Source: Streptomyces stelliscabiei (GTDB lineage: Bacteria > Actinomycetota > Actinomycetes > Streptomycetales > Streptomycetaceae). Taken from it: DNA of 64,000 bases. A program made the translations under genes and the position numbers. Of this stretch, positions 6,529 to 15,830 are shown piece after piece (position 1 is the first letter of the stretch; each line of letters begins with the position of its first letter). The stretch covers positions 5,642,001 to 5,706,000 of the forward strand of contig NZ_JADBGF010000001.1 in the NCBI RefSeq assembly GCF_014873495.1, written 5' to 3'. Under the pieces are notes generated by a model, which had not been told where the DNA came from, did not search any database, and was given only the letters and a program-made list of their open reading frames with translations.

Positions 6529-7467
6529 ATGGAGCATGAGGTGTTCGTTCCGGTTCCCGTCGGCCGCCTCCGGGAGGCGCTGTCCGACCCCGAACGGGTG
6601 GCCCGAGCCGTCCCCGGGCTCCAGCAGGAGGCGGCCGCCCCACCCGTCGCCGGCCGCGTGAAGGTACGCGTCGCCGGCCACACCATCACCTATCGCGGCA
6701 CCCTCCGCGTCACCGCCCGGGACGACGGTTCCTACGCCGTGGAGGGCGACGCCACCGAGGCCCGGGGCTCCGGCGCGGTGAAGCTCACCCTCACCCTCCG
6801 CCTCACCCCGGCCACCGAGGGCACCACCCTCGTCTGCGCCGGTACGGCCACCGCCGACGGCCGTATCACCGAACTCCCGGCCGACTCGGTGTCCTCGGCG
6901 ATGACACGGCTGCTGGGGAGGTTCGCGGAGAATTTGGCGACGACGACCGGGACCGACACCAAGACCGAGGCCGACACCGGGACCGGCACCGAGGTCGAGG
7001 CCGACACCGGGACTGACACCGAGGTCGAGGCCGACACCGGGACTGACACCGGCACCGAGGGCGAGGCCGACACCGGGACCGAGGCCGGCACCGGCGCCGA
7101 GACTGAACCCAGGCCCACGGCCGACGCCGCCGCAGAAACCGGGCCCCCGCCCCCCGTCGAGCCCGAGCCCGAGCCCCCCGCCTCCGTCTTCGAGACCGAG
7201 GTCCCGCCCTCGCCCCTGGAACCCTTCGACGAGGGGGACTTCGTCGCCGGGGGCGAACCGCCGGCGGAGGCCGCGCACGCCCGCCGGACGATGATCGGCC
7301 GGAGCGCCGAGGAGGTGGACCACGCGCCGCCTCGCGGCCGTTACGCCCCGGTCCCCGCCCCCGAGCCCGTCTCCGCGAGCGCCACCCTCCGCTGGGCGGC
7401 CCCCGCGGCGGCCTTCGCCGTGGCCTCGGCCATCATCGTCAGCCGGGCCCTGCGCAAGCGCCGCTGA
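6529..7467 (+). CDS. SRPBCC (CoxG-like) protein with acidic repeat linker and C-terminal membrane anchor
   Basis: 312 residues. Residues 1-140 form an SRPBCC/START-like domain of the CoxG type: MEHEVFVPVPVGRLREAL, DPERVARAVPGL, and the strand pattern VRVAGHTITYRGTLRV. Then follows a Thr/Gly/Asp/Glu linker built from a near-exact 10-residue repeat (EVEADTGTDT type), then a Pro/Glu region. The last 25 residues form a single membrane helix (WAAPAAAFAVASAIIVSRAL) ending in RKRR, so it is a tail-anchored protein with its domain in the cytoplasm. SRPBCC domains bind hydrophobic ligands; the ligand here is unknown. The CoxG context of carbon monoxide dehydrogenase genes is absent, so I would not infer a CO role. 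Confidence 0.75.
   Translation: MEHEVFVPVPVGRLREALSDPERVARAVPGLQQEAAAPPVAGRVKVRVAGHTITYRGTLRVTARDDGSYAVEGDATEARGSGAVKLTLTLRLTPATEGTTLVCAGTATADGRITELPADSVSSAMTRLLGRFAENLATTTGTDTKTEADTGTGTEVEADTGTDTEVEADTGTDTGTEGEADTGTEAGTGAETEPRPTADAAAETGPPPPVEPEPEPPASVFETEVPPSPLEPFDEGDFVAGGEPPAEAAHARRTMIGRSAEEVDHAPPRGRYAPVPAPEPVSASATLRWAAPAAAFAVASAIIVSRALRKRR
6961..7050 (+). repeat. Tandem 30-bp coding repeat
   Basis: 6991-7020 and 7021-7050 are identical 30-mers, and 6961-6990 is a variant; degenerate copies continue to about 7090. They encode the acidic Thr/Asp/Glu linker of the SRPBCC protein. Copy number is likely to vary between strains. Confidence 0.8.
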
Positions 7468-7511
7468 CGACACCCGCCGTGGGCGACCAACTCGGCGGCG
7501 GGGTGGGCCAG

Positions 7512-7517
7512 TAGGGT
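7512..7517 (+). promoter_or_regulatory. -10 hexamer of a likely leaderless transcript
   Basis: TAGGGT lies 6 nt before the GTG at 7524. The spacing fits a leaderless start of the aldose 1-epimerase gene. Confidence 0.45.
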
Positions 7518-7523
7518 CGAGGG

Positions 7524-8318
7524 GTGAGTAGCGAAGAGATCACGTTGGCCGCGGGTGACGCGACGGTGGTGCTGGCGCCGGGAAACGGCGGCCGGGTGGC
7601 GGGCCTGCGGGTCGCCGGGGCCGAACTGCTGCGGCAGGGCGAGCGGTTCGGGTGCTTCCCGATGGTGCCGTGGTGCGGACGCCTCCGCGACGGACGGTTC
7701 CGCGACGGCGGCAGCGTGCGGCAGATGCCCCGCAACGCCCCGCCCCACGCCATCCACGGCACCACCCGTGAGGGAGCCTGGCGCGTCGCGAGCCACAGCG
7801 GCACCGAGGCCGTCCTCACCTACGACCTGGTCGAGCCGTGGCCCTACCCCGGCCGCGTCACCCAGGTGGTCACCCTCACCCCGGACGCCCTCACCCTCAC
7901 CATGTCCGTGGAGGCGCACGACTCCTCCTTCCCGGCCCAGATCGGCTGGCACCCCTGGTTCAACCGGAGCCTGGCCGACGGCGGCGAGGACGTACGGGTC
8001 GACTTCACCCCCGCCTGGCAGGAGGAGCGCGGCGCGGACCACCTGCCCACCGGCAACCGCGTCGACCCCCGGCCCGGCCCCTGGGACGACTGCTTCGGCA
8101 TGCCGGACGGCGTGGACGTCACCCTCACCTGGCCGGAGCGCCTGGAACTGAAGGTCGCCTCCCGCGAGGAATGGGTCGTGGTCTACGACGAGCAGGCGGA
8201 AGCCGTGTGCGTCGAACCCCAGACCGGCCCGCCGGACGGCCTCAACACCCACCCCCGCCTCGTCACCCCCATCGACCCCCTCGAAGCCACGACCACCTGG
8301 ACCTGGCGCCGCCTGTGA
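7524..8318 (+). CDS. Aldose 1-epimerase family protein
   Basis: 264 residues of the galactose-mutarotase-like beta-sandwich family. N-terminal strands lead to R-F-G-C-F-P-M-V-P-W-C-G-R-L-R-D, then HAIHGTTREGAW with the expected catalytic His of H-G. IGWHPWFNR has the second conserved His, and DDCFG / TGPPDGLN near the C-terminus is typical of the clade. The reaction is alpha/beta anomer interconversion of hexoses or, in related clades, hexose phosphates, in the cytoplasm. The substrate cannot be read from sequence. It starts at GTG 7524 and has no operon partner visible: the SRPBCC gene ends 57 nt upstream, and pyrE follows after a tandem repeat with its own promoter. Confidence 0.85.
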   Translation: MSSEEITLAAGDATVVLAPGNGGRVAGLRVAGAELLRQGERFGCFPMVPWCGRLRDGRFRDGGSVRQMPRNAPPHAIHGTTREGAWRVASHSGTEAVLTYDLVEPWPYPGRVTQVVTLTPDALTLTMSVEAHDSSFPAQIGWHPWFNRSLADGGEDVRVDFTPAWQEERGADHLPTGNRVDPRPGPWDDCFGMPDGVDVTLTWPERLELKVASREEWVVVYDEQAEAVCVEPQTGPPDGLNTHPRLVTPIDPLEATTTWTWRRL

Positions 8319-8332
8319 GCGGGGCGCGGGGC

Positions 8333-8415
8333 CGTACGGCGGGCGGACAGGTCCGCACAGGTCCGTACGGCGGGCGGACAGGTCCGCACAGGTCCGTACG
8401 GCGGGCGGACAGGTC
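8333..8415 (+). repeat. 31-bp tandem repeat upstream of pyrE
   Basis: Units start at 8333, 8364 and 8395; the first two are complete and identical, and the third ends at 8415. Each unit contains CGTACGGCGGGCGGACAGGT followed by CCGCACAGGTC. The last, truncated unit ends 5 nt before the TAAGCT -10 hexamer of pyrE, so it occupies the -35 region. It may be a repeated regulator-binding site or a strain-variable minisatellite. Confidence 0.85.
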
Positions 8416-8420
8416 GCCTT

Positions 8421-8426
8421 TAAGCT
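8421..8426 (+). promoter_or_regulatory. -10 hexamer of pyrE, likely leaderless
   Basis: TAAGCT sits 7 nt before the ATG at 8434, and no Shine-Dalgarno sequence is present. Confidence 0.55.
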
Positions 8427-8433
8427 GACTGCC

Positions 8434-8988
8434 ATGACTGACGTGGACGTACGTGGATCTTTGCTGCAGCAGATCAAGGACAAGGCCGTGGTGCACGGCA
8501 GGGTGACCCTGTCGTCGGGTCTGGAGGCGGACTACTACGTCGACCTGCGCCGCGTCACCCTCGACGGCGAGGCCGCCCCGCTGGTCGGTCAGGTGCTGCT
8601 CGACCTGACCGCCGACCTCGACTTCGACGCGGTCGGCGGTCTCACGATGGGCGCCGACCCCGTCGCCGGCGCGATGCTGCACGCGGCCGCCGCGCGGGGC
8701 CGCAGGCTGGACGCGTTCGTCGTCCGCAAGGCGGCCAAGGCACACGGGCTGCAGCGCCGCGTCGAGGGGCCGGAGATCAGCGGCCGTCGCGTCCTCGTCG
8801 TCGAGGACACCTCCACCACCGGCGGCTCCCCGCTGGCCGCCGTCGAGGCCGTCCGCGAGGCCGGGGCCGAGGTCGTCGCCGTCGCCACCATCGTCGACCG
8901 GGCGACCGGCGCCGCCGAGAAGATCGAGAAGGGTGCCGGGGTCCCGTACCTCTTCGCGTTCTCGAAGGACGAGCTGGGCCTGGACTGA
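8434..8988 (+). CDS. pyrE: Orotate phosphoribosyltransferase
   Basis: 184 residues, the usual length for actinobacterial PyrE. It joins orotate to PRPP to give orotidine 5'-phosphate in pyrimidine synthesis in the cytoplasm. The N-terminus carries VTLSSGLEADYYVDLRRVTL (substrate loop), then GGLTMGADPVAGAM. The PRPP-binding motif VLVVEDTSTTGGS is at residues 120-132, and the flexible-loop basic residues are in VVRKAAKAHG. It starts at ATG 8434 without a leader. A 31-bp tandem repeat lies immediately upstream, and fructose-bisphosphate aldolase follows after 169 nt. The pairing with fba is a conserved Streptomyces order. Confidence 0.95.
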   Translation: MTDVDVRGSLLQQIKDKAVVHGRVTLSSGLEADYYVDLRRVTLDGEAAPLVGQVLLDLTADLDFDAVGGLTMGADPVAGAMLHAAAARGRRLDAFVVRKAAKAHGLQRRVEGPEISGRRVLVVEDTSTTGGSPLAAVEAVREAGAEVVAVATIVDRATGAAEKIEKGAGVPYLFAFSKDELGLD

Positions 8989-9157
8989 CGACGGCCGGTA
9001 CCGGGGGGAACGCCCGAGGTCAGGGGTTACCGAAGAGTTCTGGACGCCCTGACCGGAGCATCGGGTCCCGTCTGGAAGGATGGGGCCGACGATGACGTCG
9101 CAACCCTAGGTCAGGGCTCGTAAGCACAACGCCACCCGCACATACAAGGAGCGGACC

Positions 9158-10180
<1,023 letters not shown>

Positions 10181-10187
10181 CCGACGG

Positions 10188-10217
10188 GGACCGGGCGGCC
10201 CCGCCGCCGCCCGGTCC
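10188..10217. terminator. Hairpin terminator of fbaA
   Basis: Perfect 12-bp stem (10188-10199 and 10206-10217) with a 6-nt loop, starting 8 nt after the stop codon. Confidence 0.8.
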
Positions 10218-10393
10218 GGGGCTCCGGCCGCGTGCCACCGCACCGGCCCGTACCCGCCCGCAGCCGCGCACGCGACTGCGGGCGGTGTCGTCCCCGGCCC
10301 GCCCCGGCCCGTACCCCCGTCACTCGGCTGCCGCCGGGCCCGTTCATGCTCCGCACCTGGCCCGAACGGCCCCCGCGCGGCATGATTCCCTCC

Positions 10394-11866
10394 ATGGCCG
10401 ACGTACGTCTTGCCTCCGCCCAGGGCAAGTGGATCCTGCTGACCACGGTGCTCGGCTCCAGCATGGCCCTGCTGGACTCGACGGTCGTCAACGTCGCGCT
10501 CCCGCGCATCGGCCTCGACCTGGACGCCGACCTCGCTGCCCTCCAGTGGACCGTCAACGCGTACATGCTCACGCTCGCCGGACTGATCCTCCTCGGCGGC
10601 GCGCTGGGCGACCGTTTCGGCCGCCGTAAGGTGTTCGTGGTGGGCGTGGTGTGGTTCGCCGCGGCCTCACTCCTGTGCGGCCTCGCCCCGAACGTAGGCG
10701 TGCTCATCGCCGCCCGCGCCCTCCAGGGCGTCGGCGGGGCCCTCCTCACCCCCGGTTCGCTCGCCCTCATCCAGGCGTCGTTCCACCGCGACGACCGCGC
10801 GAAGGCGGTCGGCCTGTGGTCCGGCTTCGGCGGCATCGGCGCGGCCGTCGGCCCGTTCCTGGGCGGCTGGCTGGTGGACGGCCCCGGCTGGCGCTGGGTC
10901 TTCCTCCTGAACGTCCCCCTGGCCCTCCTCTGCGTCCCGGTCGCCTTCCGCCACGTACCGGAGTCGGGGGACGGCCGTGCCCATGACCGGGGCTTCGACA
11001 TCCTGGGGGCCGTACTCGGCGCCGCGTCCCTGGCGTTCCTCACGTACGCGCTGATCGAGGCCAGGGAGGGCACGCTCGCGGTCGCGGTCACCGCACTCGC
11101 CGGCGTGGCGACGGCCGTGGCCTTCGTCCACGTCGAGCGCCACCGGCCGGACCCCATGATGCCGCCGCAGATGTTCGCGTCCCGCCAGTTCACGGCGGTC
11201 AACATCGTCACCCTGTTCGTGTACGCGGCCTTCGGCGGTTTCTTCTTCCTCGTCGCCCTCCAGCTCCAGGTGGTCGCCGGGTACTCCGCCCTCGGCGCCG
11301 GCACGGCCCTGCTGCCCATCACCGTCCTGATGCTGCTGCTCTCCGCCCGCGCGGGCGCCCTCGGCGAACGCATCGGCCCCCGCATCCCCCTCACCGTCGG
11401 CCCCCTGCTGTGCACGGCGGGCGTCCTGCTGATGCTGCGGGTGGGCCCCGACGCCGAGTACGCCACCGATGTCCTGCCCGCCCTCCTGGTGATGGGCCTC
11501 GGCATGGTCACCCTCGTGGCCCCGCTGACCGCGACCGTCCTCGCCTCGGTCACCACCGACCACGCCGGTATCGCCAGCGGCATCAACAACGCCGCCGCCC
11601 GGGCCGCGGGTCTGCTGGCCGTGGCCGCGCTCCCGCTGATCGCCGGCATGGGCCCGGAGGCCTACCGCTCGCCCACTCAGTTCGACAACGCGTTCGACAA
11701 GGCCATGCTCGCCTGCGCCTTGGCCCTCCTGGCCGCCGCGGCCCTGGCCTACTCCGCGGTCCGCCGCCCCGCCCCCGACTGCCACCACCCCGAATGCCGC
11801 ACCCACGGCTGCGTGACGGCCCCACCACTGGAGGGCCGACACAAGGGCGAGGCGACGACGGAGTAG
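10394..11866 (+). CDS. MFS exporter, DHA2 (14-helix) type
   Basis: 490 residues. A drug:H+ antiporter of the EmrB/QacA subfamily in the cytoplasmic membrane. Helix 1 begins at ILLTTVLGSSMALLDSTVVN, which includes the DHA2 motif L-D-x-T-V-V-N-V-A-L-P-R-I. The loop between helices 2 and 3 has GGALGDRFGRRKVF (motif A), and motif C is recognisable as VGGALLTPGSLALI with GAAVGPFLGG. The C-terminal 30 residues are His/Cys-containing and cytoplasmic (CHHPECRTHGC). The substrate is unknown. I chose the ATG at 10394, with CATGAT 7 nt before it in leaderless spacing; ATG 10382 is possible. Confidence 0.88.
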   Translation: MADVRLASAQGKWILLTTVLGSSMALLDSTVVNVALPRIGLDLDADLAALQWTVNAYMLTLAGLILLGGALGDRFGRRKVFVVGVVWFAAASLLCGLAPNVGVLIAARALQGVGGALLTPGSLALIQASFHRDDRAKAVGLWSGFGGIGAAVGPFLGGWLVDGPGWRWVFLLNVPLALLCVPVAFRHVPESGDGRAHDRGFDILGAVLGAASLAFLTYALIEAREGTLAVAVTALAGVATAVAFVHVERHRPDPMMPPQMFASRQFTAVNIVTLFVYAAFGGFFFLVALQLQVVAGYSALGAGTALLPITVLMLLLSARAGALGERIGPRIPLTVGPLLCTAGVLLMLRVGPDAEYATDVLPALLVMGLGMVTLVAPLTATVLASVTTDHAGIASGINNAAARAAGLLAVAALPLIAGMGPEAYRSPTQFDNAFDKAMLACALALLAAAALAYSAVRRPAPDCHHPECRTHGCVTAPPLEGRHKGEATTE

Positions 11867-12410
11867 CGGGCGGGGGTGGGGGCGCCGGGGCGAGGGGTGT
11901 TGTGCGGGTGCGGATGCGCGTCCGGATGGTCCGGGGCCGGAGTCCGGGTGCGGGTGGGTGTGCGGGTCTGGATGTGGTCCGGGTCTGGATGTGGTCCGGG
12001 TCCGGAGGGGGCGTCCGGGGTCCGTATGTGGTCCGGGTCCGGAGTCCGGGTGCGGGCTGTTGTGGCTGGTCACAGGATTCCCGGCGCTTCTCTCGGCTCA
12101 GGGGCGCGCCCGTGCTTTTCAGGGGCGCGGGGAACTGCGCGAGCAACCCCGCACAACCCGCACCCACCCACCCACCCGCACCCACCCACCCGCACCCACC
12201 CACCCGCACCCACCCACAACCCTCCCCGACCCGTAGGCCCCCAGGGGCAGGGGCACAGAAGGGGGTCGAAGGGGCGCAGCCCCTGGGGATGGGACGGGTA
12301 GGGGCGGCGGGGGCGAGAAAACCCGCCCCGACATCCGGCGGCCGCACCCCACCCCCCACCTCGACCCCACCCGACGTACCCCACCCCCCACATGGGCCAG
12401 ACTGGAACCC
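11867..12410. other. Low-complexity intergenic region
   Basis: There is no gene in these 544 nt. 11890-12056 holds degenerate repeats of GTCCGGGTC-type units. 12115-12150 is half of the dispersed palindrome. 12152-12225 is an ACCCACCCGC minisatellite. 12256-12330 has a GGGGCGCAGCCCCTGGGGAT stretch able to fold on itself. CAGACT (12398-12403) lies 7 nt before the next ATG and may be its -10. Confidence 0.6.
12115..12150 (+). repeat. Dispersed palindromic intergenic repeat, half copy
   Basis: It contains the right arm only (TTTTCAGGGGCGCGGGGAAC, then TGCGCGAGCAACCCC), homologous to the right arms at 4627-4660, 40032-40066 and 43676-43710. The left arm is missing, so this looks like a decayed or truncated copy. 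Confidence 0.65.
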
Positions 12411-12824
12411 ATGACGATTCACGAGAACCTCCTCGGCGGCCCACCCCCCACGCACCTCCCCGACGACCCGGAACCCCGCGAGCTCCTCGCGAACGGCACA
12501 CCCCCGGCCGACGTCGCCGCCAAGTACCCCACCTCCTCCCTCGCCTGGGCCCAGCTCGCCGACGAGGCGTACGAGCGGGGCAGCGTCGTGGAGTCGTACG
12601 CCTACGCCCGTACGGGCTACCACCGCGGCCTGGACGCCCTGCGCCGCAGCGGCTGGAAGGGCCACGGCCCCGTCCCCTGGGAGCACGAGCCGAACCGCGG
12701 CTTCCTGCGCGCCCTGCACGCCCTGTCCCGCGCCGCGGGCGACATCGGCGAGCAGGAGGAGTACGAGCGCTGCTCCCAGTTCCTGAAGGACTCCTCCCCG
12801 ACGGCGGCCCAGACCCTGAGCTGA
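12411..12824 (+). CDS. DUF3151 family protein
   Basis: 137 residues, matching the actinobacterial DUF3151 family from memory. Features are an N-terminal NLLGGPPPTHLP segment, ADVAAKYPTSSLAWAQLADEA, then two TPR-like helices with SYAYARTGYHRGLDALRR and SGWKGHGPVPWEHEPNRGFL, and a final helix pair. There are no membrane segments. The role is unknown; the helical hairpins suggest protein-protein contacts. It starts at ATG 12411 without a ribosome binding site. It lies upstream of the kynurenine genes but is separated from them by a terminator. Confidence 0.8.
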   Translation: MTIHENLLGGPPPTHLPDDPEPRELLANGTPPADVAAKYPTSSLAWAQLADEAYERGSVVESYAYARTGYHRGLDALRRSGWKGHGPVPWEHEPNRGFLRALHALSRAAGDIGEQEEYERCSQFLKDSSPTAAQTLS

Positions 12825-12914
12825 GGCACGAGCCGAGGCGTGGGACGGGCATCGGCCGAGGCATGAGCCGAGGCATCAGCTGAGGCACTGAGCCGTTCGA
12901 AGGACTGTTCGTGC

Positions 12915-12943
12915 AGGTCCGCCTGGTGTGACCAGGCGGACCT
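12915..12943. terminator. Hairpin terminator after the DUF3151 gene
   Basis: Perfect 13-bp stem (12915-12927 and 12931-12943) with a 3-nt loop. The preceding 12829-12895 holds degenerate repeats of a GCCGAGGCA unit. Confidence 0.75.
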
Positions 12944-12962
12944 TGCGGTGCGGGGGTGGTAT

Positions 12963-12979
12963 CACCGACCATGCCGGTG
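12963..12979. promoter_or_regulatory. Small palindrome upstream of kynA
   Basis: CACCG-N7-CGGTG, 72 nt before the kynA start. It is a possible operator for tryptophan-catabolism control. The evidence is the symmetry alone. Confidence 0.3.
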
Positions 12980-13050
12980 GGGACCGGGGCCCCCGTGTCG
13001 GAATTCGGCAGGGGCGGACCGCTACCCGGAGTACATATCAGGAGACAGCG

Positions 13051-13896
13051 ATGTCCCTTCCGGCTCAGCCCCACGAGGCTTCGGAGCCCGAGACCCCGCA
13101 TCTCGACTTCCAGGGCACCACCCCGTACGAGGACTACGTCCAGGCGGACGTGCTCACCCACCTCCAGCACCCCCTCTCCGACGACCCCGGCGAGATGGTC
13201 TTCCTGGTCACCACCCAGGTCATGGAGCTGTGGTTCACCGTCATCGTGCACGAGTGGGAGACCGCGACCGCCGCGATCCGGGGCGACGACGTGGCGAGGG
13301 CGAAGGACGCCCTGAAGCGTTCCGTCCGCGAACTGGAGGCCCTGACCGCCTCCTGGAAGCCCCTCGGCCAGCTCACCCCCGCCCAGTTCAACTCCTACCG
13401 CGCCGCCCTCGGCGAGGGCTCCGGCTTCCAGTCGGCGATGTACCGCCGGATGGAGTTCCTGCTCGGCGAGAAGTCCGCCTCCATGCTCGTCCCGCACCGG
13501 GGTGCCCCCCGCGTCCACGCCGAGCTGGAGAAGGCGCTGCACGAGCCGAGCCTCTACGACGAGGTCCTGCGACTCCTGGCCCGCCGCGGCCACGCGATCC
13601 CCGAGTCCGTCGTGAGCCGGGACGTCTCCCAGCGCTACGAGCCGTCCCCCGAGGTCGAGGCGGTGTGGACCGAGCTGTACTCCGGCGACCCGGATCACGA
13701 ACTCGCCCGCCTCGGCGAGGCGCTGACCGACGTCGCCGAACTCGTCTGGCGCTGGCGCAACGACCACCTCGTCGCCACCCGCCGCGCGATGGGCTCCAAG
13801 GCCGGCACGGGCGGCTCCGCCGGCGTGGCCTGGCTGGAGAAGCGCGCCCGGAAGAACGTCTTCCCCGAGCTGTGGACGGCGCGCTCCCATGTCTGA
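13051..13896 (+). CDS. kynA: Tryptophan 2,3-dioxygenase
   Basis: 281 residues. A cytoplasmic haem enzyme that opens the indole ring of L-tryptophan to give N-formylkynurenine. Y-E-D-Y-V-Q-A-D-V-L-T-H-L-Q carries the conserved Tyr/His near the haem. ELWFTVIVHEW, SGFQSAMYRRMEFLLG and WRWRNDHLVATRRAMGSKAGTGGSAG are hallmark TDO motifs; the His of N-D-H is the expected proximal haem ligand. The ATG at 13051 follows AGGAG. A longer in-frame extension runs back across the terminator and is rejected. It overlaps kynU by 8 nt, so the two are co-translated. Confidence 0.95.
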   Translation: MSLPAQPHEASEPETPHLDFQGTTPYEDYVQADVLTHLQHPLSDDPGEMVFLVTTQVMELWFTVIVHEWETATAAIRGDDVARAKDALKRSVRELEALTASWKPLGQLTPAQFNSYRAALGEGSGFQSAMYRRMEFLLGEKSASMLVPHRGAPRVHAELEKALHEPSLYDEVLRLLARRGHAIPESVVSRDVSQRYEPSPEVEAVWTELYSGDPDHELARLGEALTDVAELVWRWRNDHLVATRRAMGSKAGTGGSAGVAWLEKRARKNVFPELWTARSHV

Positions 13897-15154
13897 CATC
13901 ACCGCACCCAGCACTGAACTGGCCTCCCTGGCAGCGGAGTTCGACGCGGCCGACGAACTGGCCGCCCTGCGCGCCCGCTTCGTCCTCGACGACGCCGTGT
14001 ACCTCGACGGCAACTCGCTCGGCGCGCTGCCGGCGTCGGTCCCCGGCCGGCTCGCGGACGTCGTCCACCGTGAGTGGGGCGAGATGCGCATCCGTTCGTG
14101 GGACGAGAGCGGCTGGTGGACCGCGCCCGAGCGGATCGGCGACCGTATCGCCCCGCTGGTGGGCGCGGCGCCGGGCCAGATCGTGGTCGGCGACTCCACG
14201 AGCGTCAACGTCTTCAAGGCGGTCGTGGCGGCGGTGCGGATGGCGGACGAGGGCTCCGGCTCCGGTGACGGGCGCCGCGACGAGATCCTGGTCGACGCGA
14301 CCACGTTCCCGACGGACGGCTACCTGGCCGAGTCGGCGGCCCGGATGACCGGCCGCACCCTGCGCCCGGTGACCCCGGCGGAGGTTCCGGCCGCCCTCGG
14401 CGACCGTACGGCCGCCGTCCTGCTCAACCACGTCGACTACCGCTCGGGCCGCCTCCACGACCTCCCCGCCCTGACGGCGGCGGTCCACGAGGCCGGCGCC
14501 TACGCGGTCTGGGACCTGTGCCACAGCGCGGGCGCCCTCCCCGTGGACCTCGACGAACACGGGGTCGACCTCGCGGTCGGCTGCACCTACAAGTACCTCA
14601 ACGGCGGCCCGGGTTCCCCGGCCTACCTCTACGTCCGCCGGGACCTGCAGCCCCGCTTCGACTCACCCCTGCCCGGCTGGACCTCCCACGCCGCCCCCTT
14701 CGCCATGGACCCGGCCTACCAGCCGGCGGCCGGGGCTCCGCGAGGCCGGGTCGGCACGCCCGACATCCTGTCGATGCTCGCTCTGGAGGCGGCACTCGAC
14801 GTCTGGGACGGGGGCGGTGACGGCGGTTCCGCCGGGGCCGGGGTGACGATCGAGTCGGTCCGCGCCAAGTCCCTCGCCCTGACGGACTTCTTCCTGCGCT
14901 GCGTGTCGGCGTACGTCCCCGAGGGCCGGGTCGAGTCCATCACGCCGGTCGCCCACGCGGAGCGCGGCAGCCAGATCGCCCTGCGCTGCGACGACGCCGG
15001 TGACGTCATGAAGCGCCTCATCCACCAGGGCGTCATCGGCGACTTCCGCCACCCCGACGTCCTCCGCTTCGGCTTCACCCCTCTCTACGTCACCTTCGCG
15101 GACACGGAGCGGGCGGCCCGGGTATTGGGCGAGACGCTGGGGGAGATGGGGTAG
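13889..15154 (+). CDS. kynU: Kynureninase
   Basis: 421 residues. A PLP enzyme that cleaves L-kynurenine to anthranilate and alanine. YLDGNSLGALP at the N-terminus, VVGDSTSVNVFK (PLP phosphate binding) and LLNHVDYRSGRLHD are conserved. WDLCHSAGALPVDL leads to the PLP lysine in VGCTYKYLNGGPGSPAY, and FGFTPLYVTF closes the family signature. The ATG overlaps the kynA stop by 8 nt. The product anthranilate can re-enter tryptophan synthesis or feed secondary metabolites. A terminator follows, which separates it from the formamidase-like gene. Confidence 0.95.
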   Translation: MSDITAPSTELASLAAEFDAADELAALRARFVLDDAVYLDGNSLGALPASVPGRLADVVHREWGEMRIRSWDESGWWTAPERIGDRIAPLVGAAPGQIVVGDSTSVNVFKAVVAAVRMADEGSGSGDGRRDEILVDATTFPTDGYLAESAARMTGRTLRPVTPAEVPAALGDRTAAVLLNHVDYRSGRLHDLPALTAAVHEAGAYAVWDLCHSAGALPVDLDEHGVDLAVGCTYKYLNGGPGSPAYLYVRRDLQPRFDSPLPGWTSHAAPFAMDPAYQPAAGAPRGRVGTPDILSMLALEAALDVWDGGGDGGSAGAGVTIESVRAKSLALTDFFLRCVSAYVPEGRVESITPVAHAERGSQIALRCDDAGDVMKRLIHQGVIGDFRHPDVLRFGFTPLYVTFADTERAARVLGETLGEMG

Positions 15155-15166
15155 CGCGGGCGGTTC

Positions 15167-15203
15167 GGCGTCCCAGCGGCGGGGGCTCTGCCGCTGGGAC
15201 GCC
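15167..15203. terminator. Hairpin terminator of kynA-kynU
   Basis: Perfect 14-bp stem (15167-15180 and 15190-15203) with a 9-nt loop, 13 nt after the kynU stop. Confidence 0.8.
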
Positions 15204-15830
15204 GGGCGGCTGGGGGGCGGGGTGGCGGGCCGCTGTGGCGCCGACGCGAGCCGCTGGGGTGCCGGGGGCGCTGGGGGAGGGAGGCCGGGCGCCGGGGTCG
15301 TCGGCGGTCCGTCGGCGGGTGCTGTCCTGGCCGTCCCGGGTGTTCCGACCGTCCCGGGTGTTCCGCCCGTCCTGCGGTCCGAACTCCGACCTCGACACCC
15401 GGCTCGCCCTCGACCCCGAGCGTCCCCGCCGTCCGCGGAGGCTGCCGTCGTTCCGCCGGGACGGCGGCGCGGGTGCGGGCTCAGGTCCGCCGGTCGGTGT
15501 CGGTGGTGAGGGGCGGCGCGGCGGCACCCGGTCGCGCCGGTGCGCGTCGGTGGGCGTCGGTGGCCGAACCCGCCCCCGCCCCGGGGCCGAACCCGCCCCG
15601 CCTCCGCCCCGCCTCCGCCCAGCCCCCGGCACGGACCCCGCTCCGACCCGCCCCTCGGCCGTCCCGCCTCACCGCGCCCCCGCCCCGCCGCGACCCCTGA
15701 CCCGGCGTCACATCCCGGTGTCGACGCACGTCACGGGCCTGATACCGTCCCCGCCAACGGCAGGCGCCCCTTTCCCCGGCACCCGCCCACCCAAACCCTT
15801 CCAAATCCGTTTCACCCGAGAGGTTGGCGC
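15204..15830. other. Long GC-rich intergenic region
   Basis: 627 nt with no convincing gene. It contains a direct repeat of a GTCCCGGGTGTTCCG unit around 15334-15366, then Pro/Arg-coding low-complexity sequence. The only relatively A/T-rich part, 15790-15825, is just before the next start and probably holds its promoter. Confidence 0.5.
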
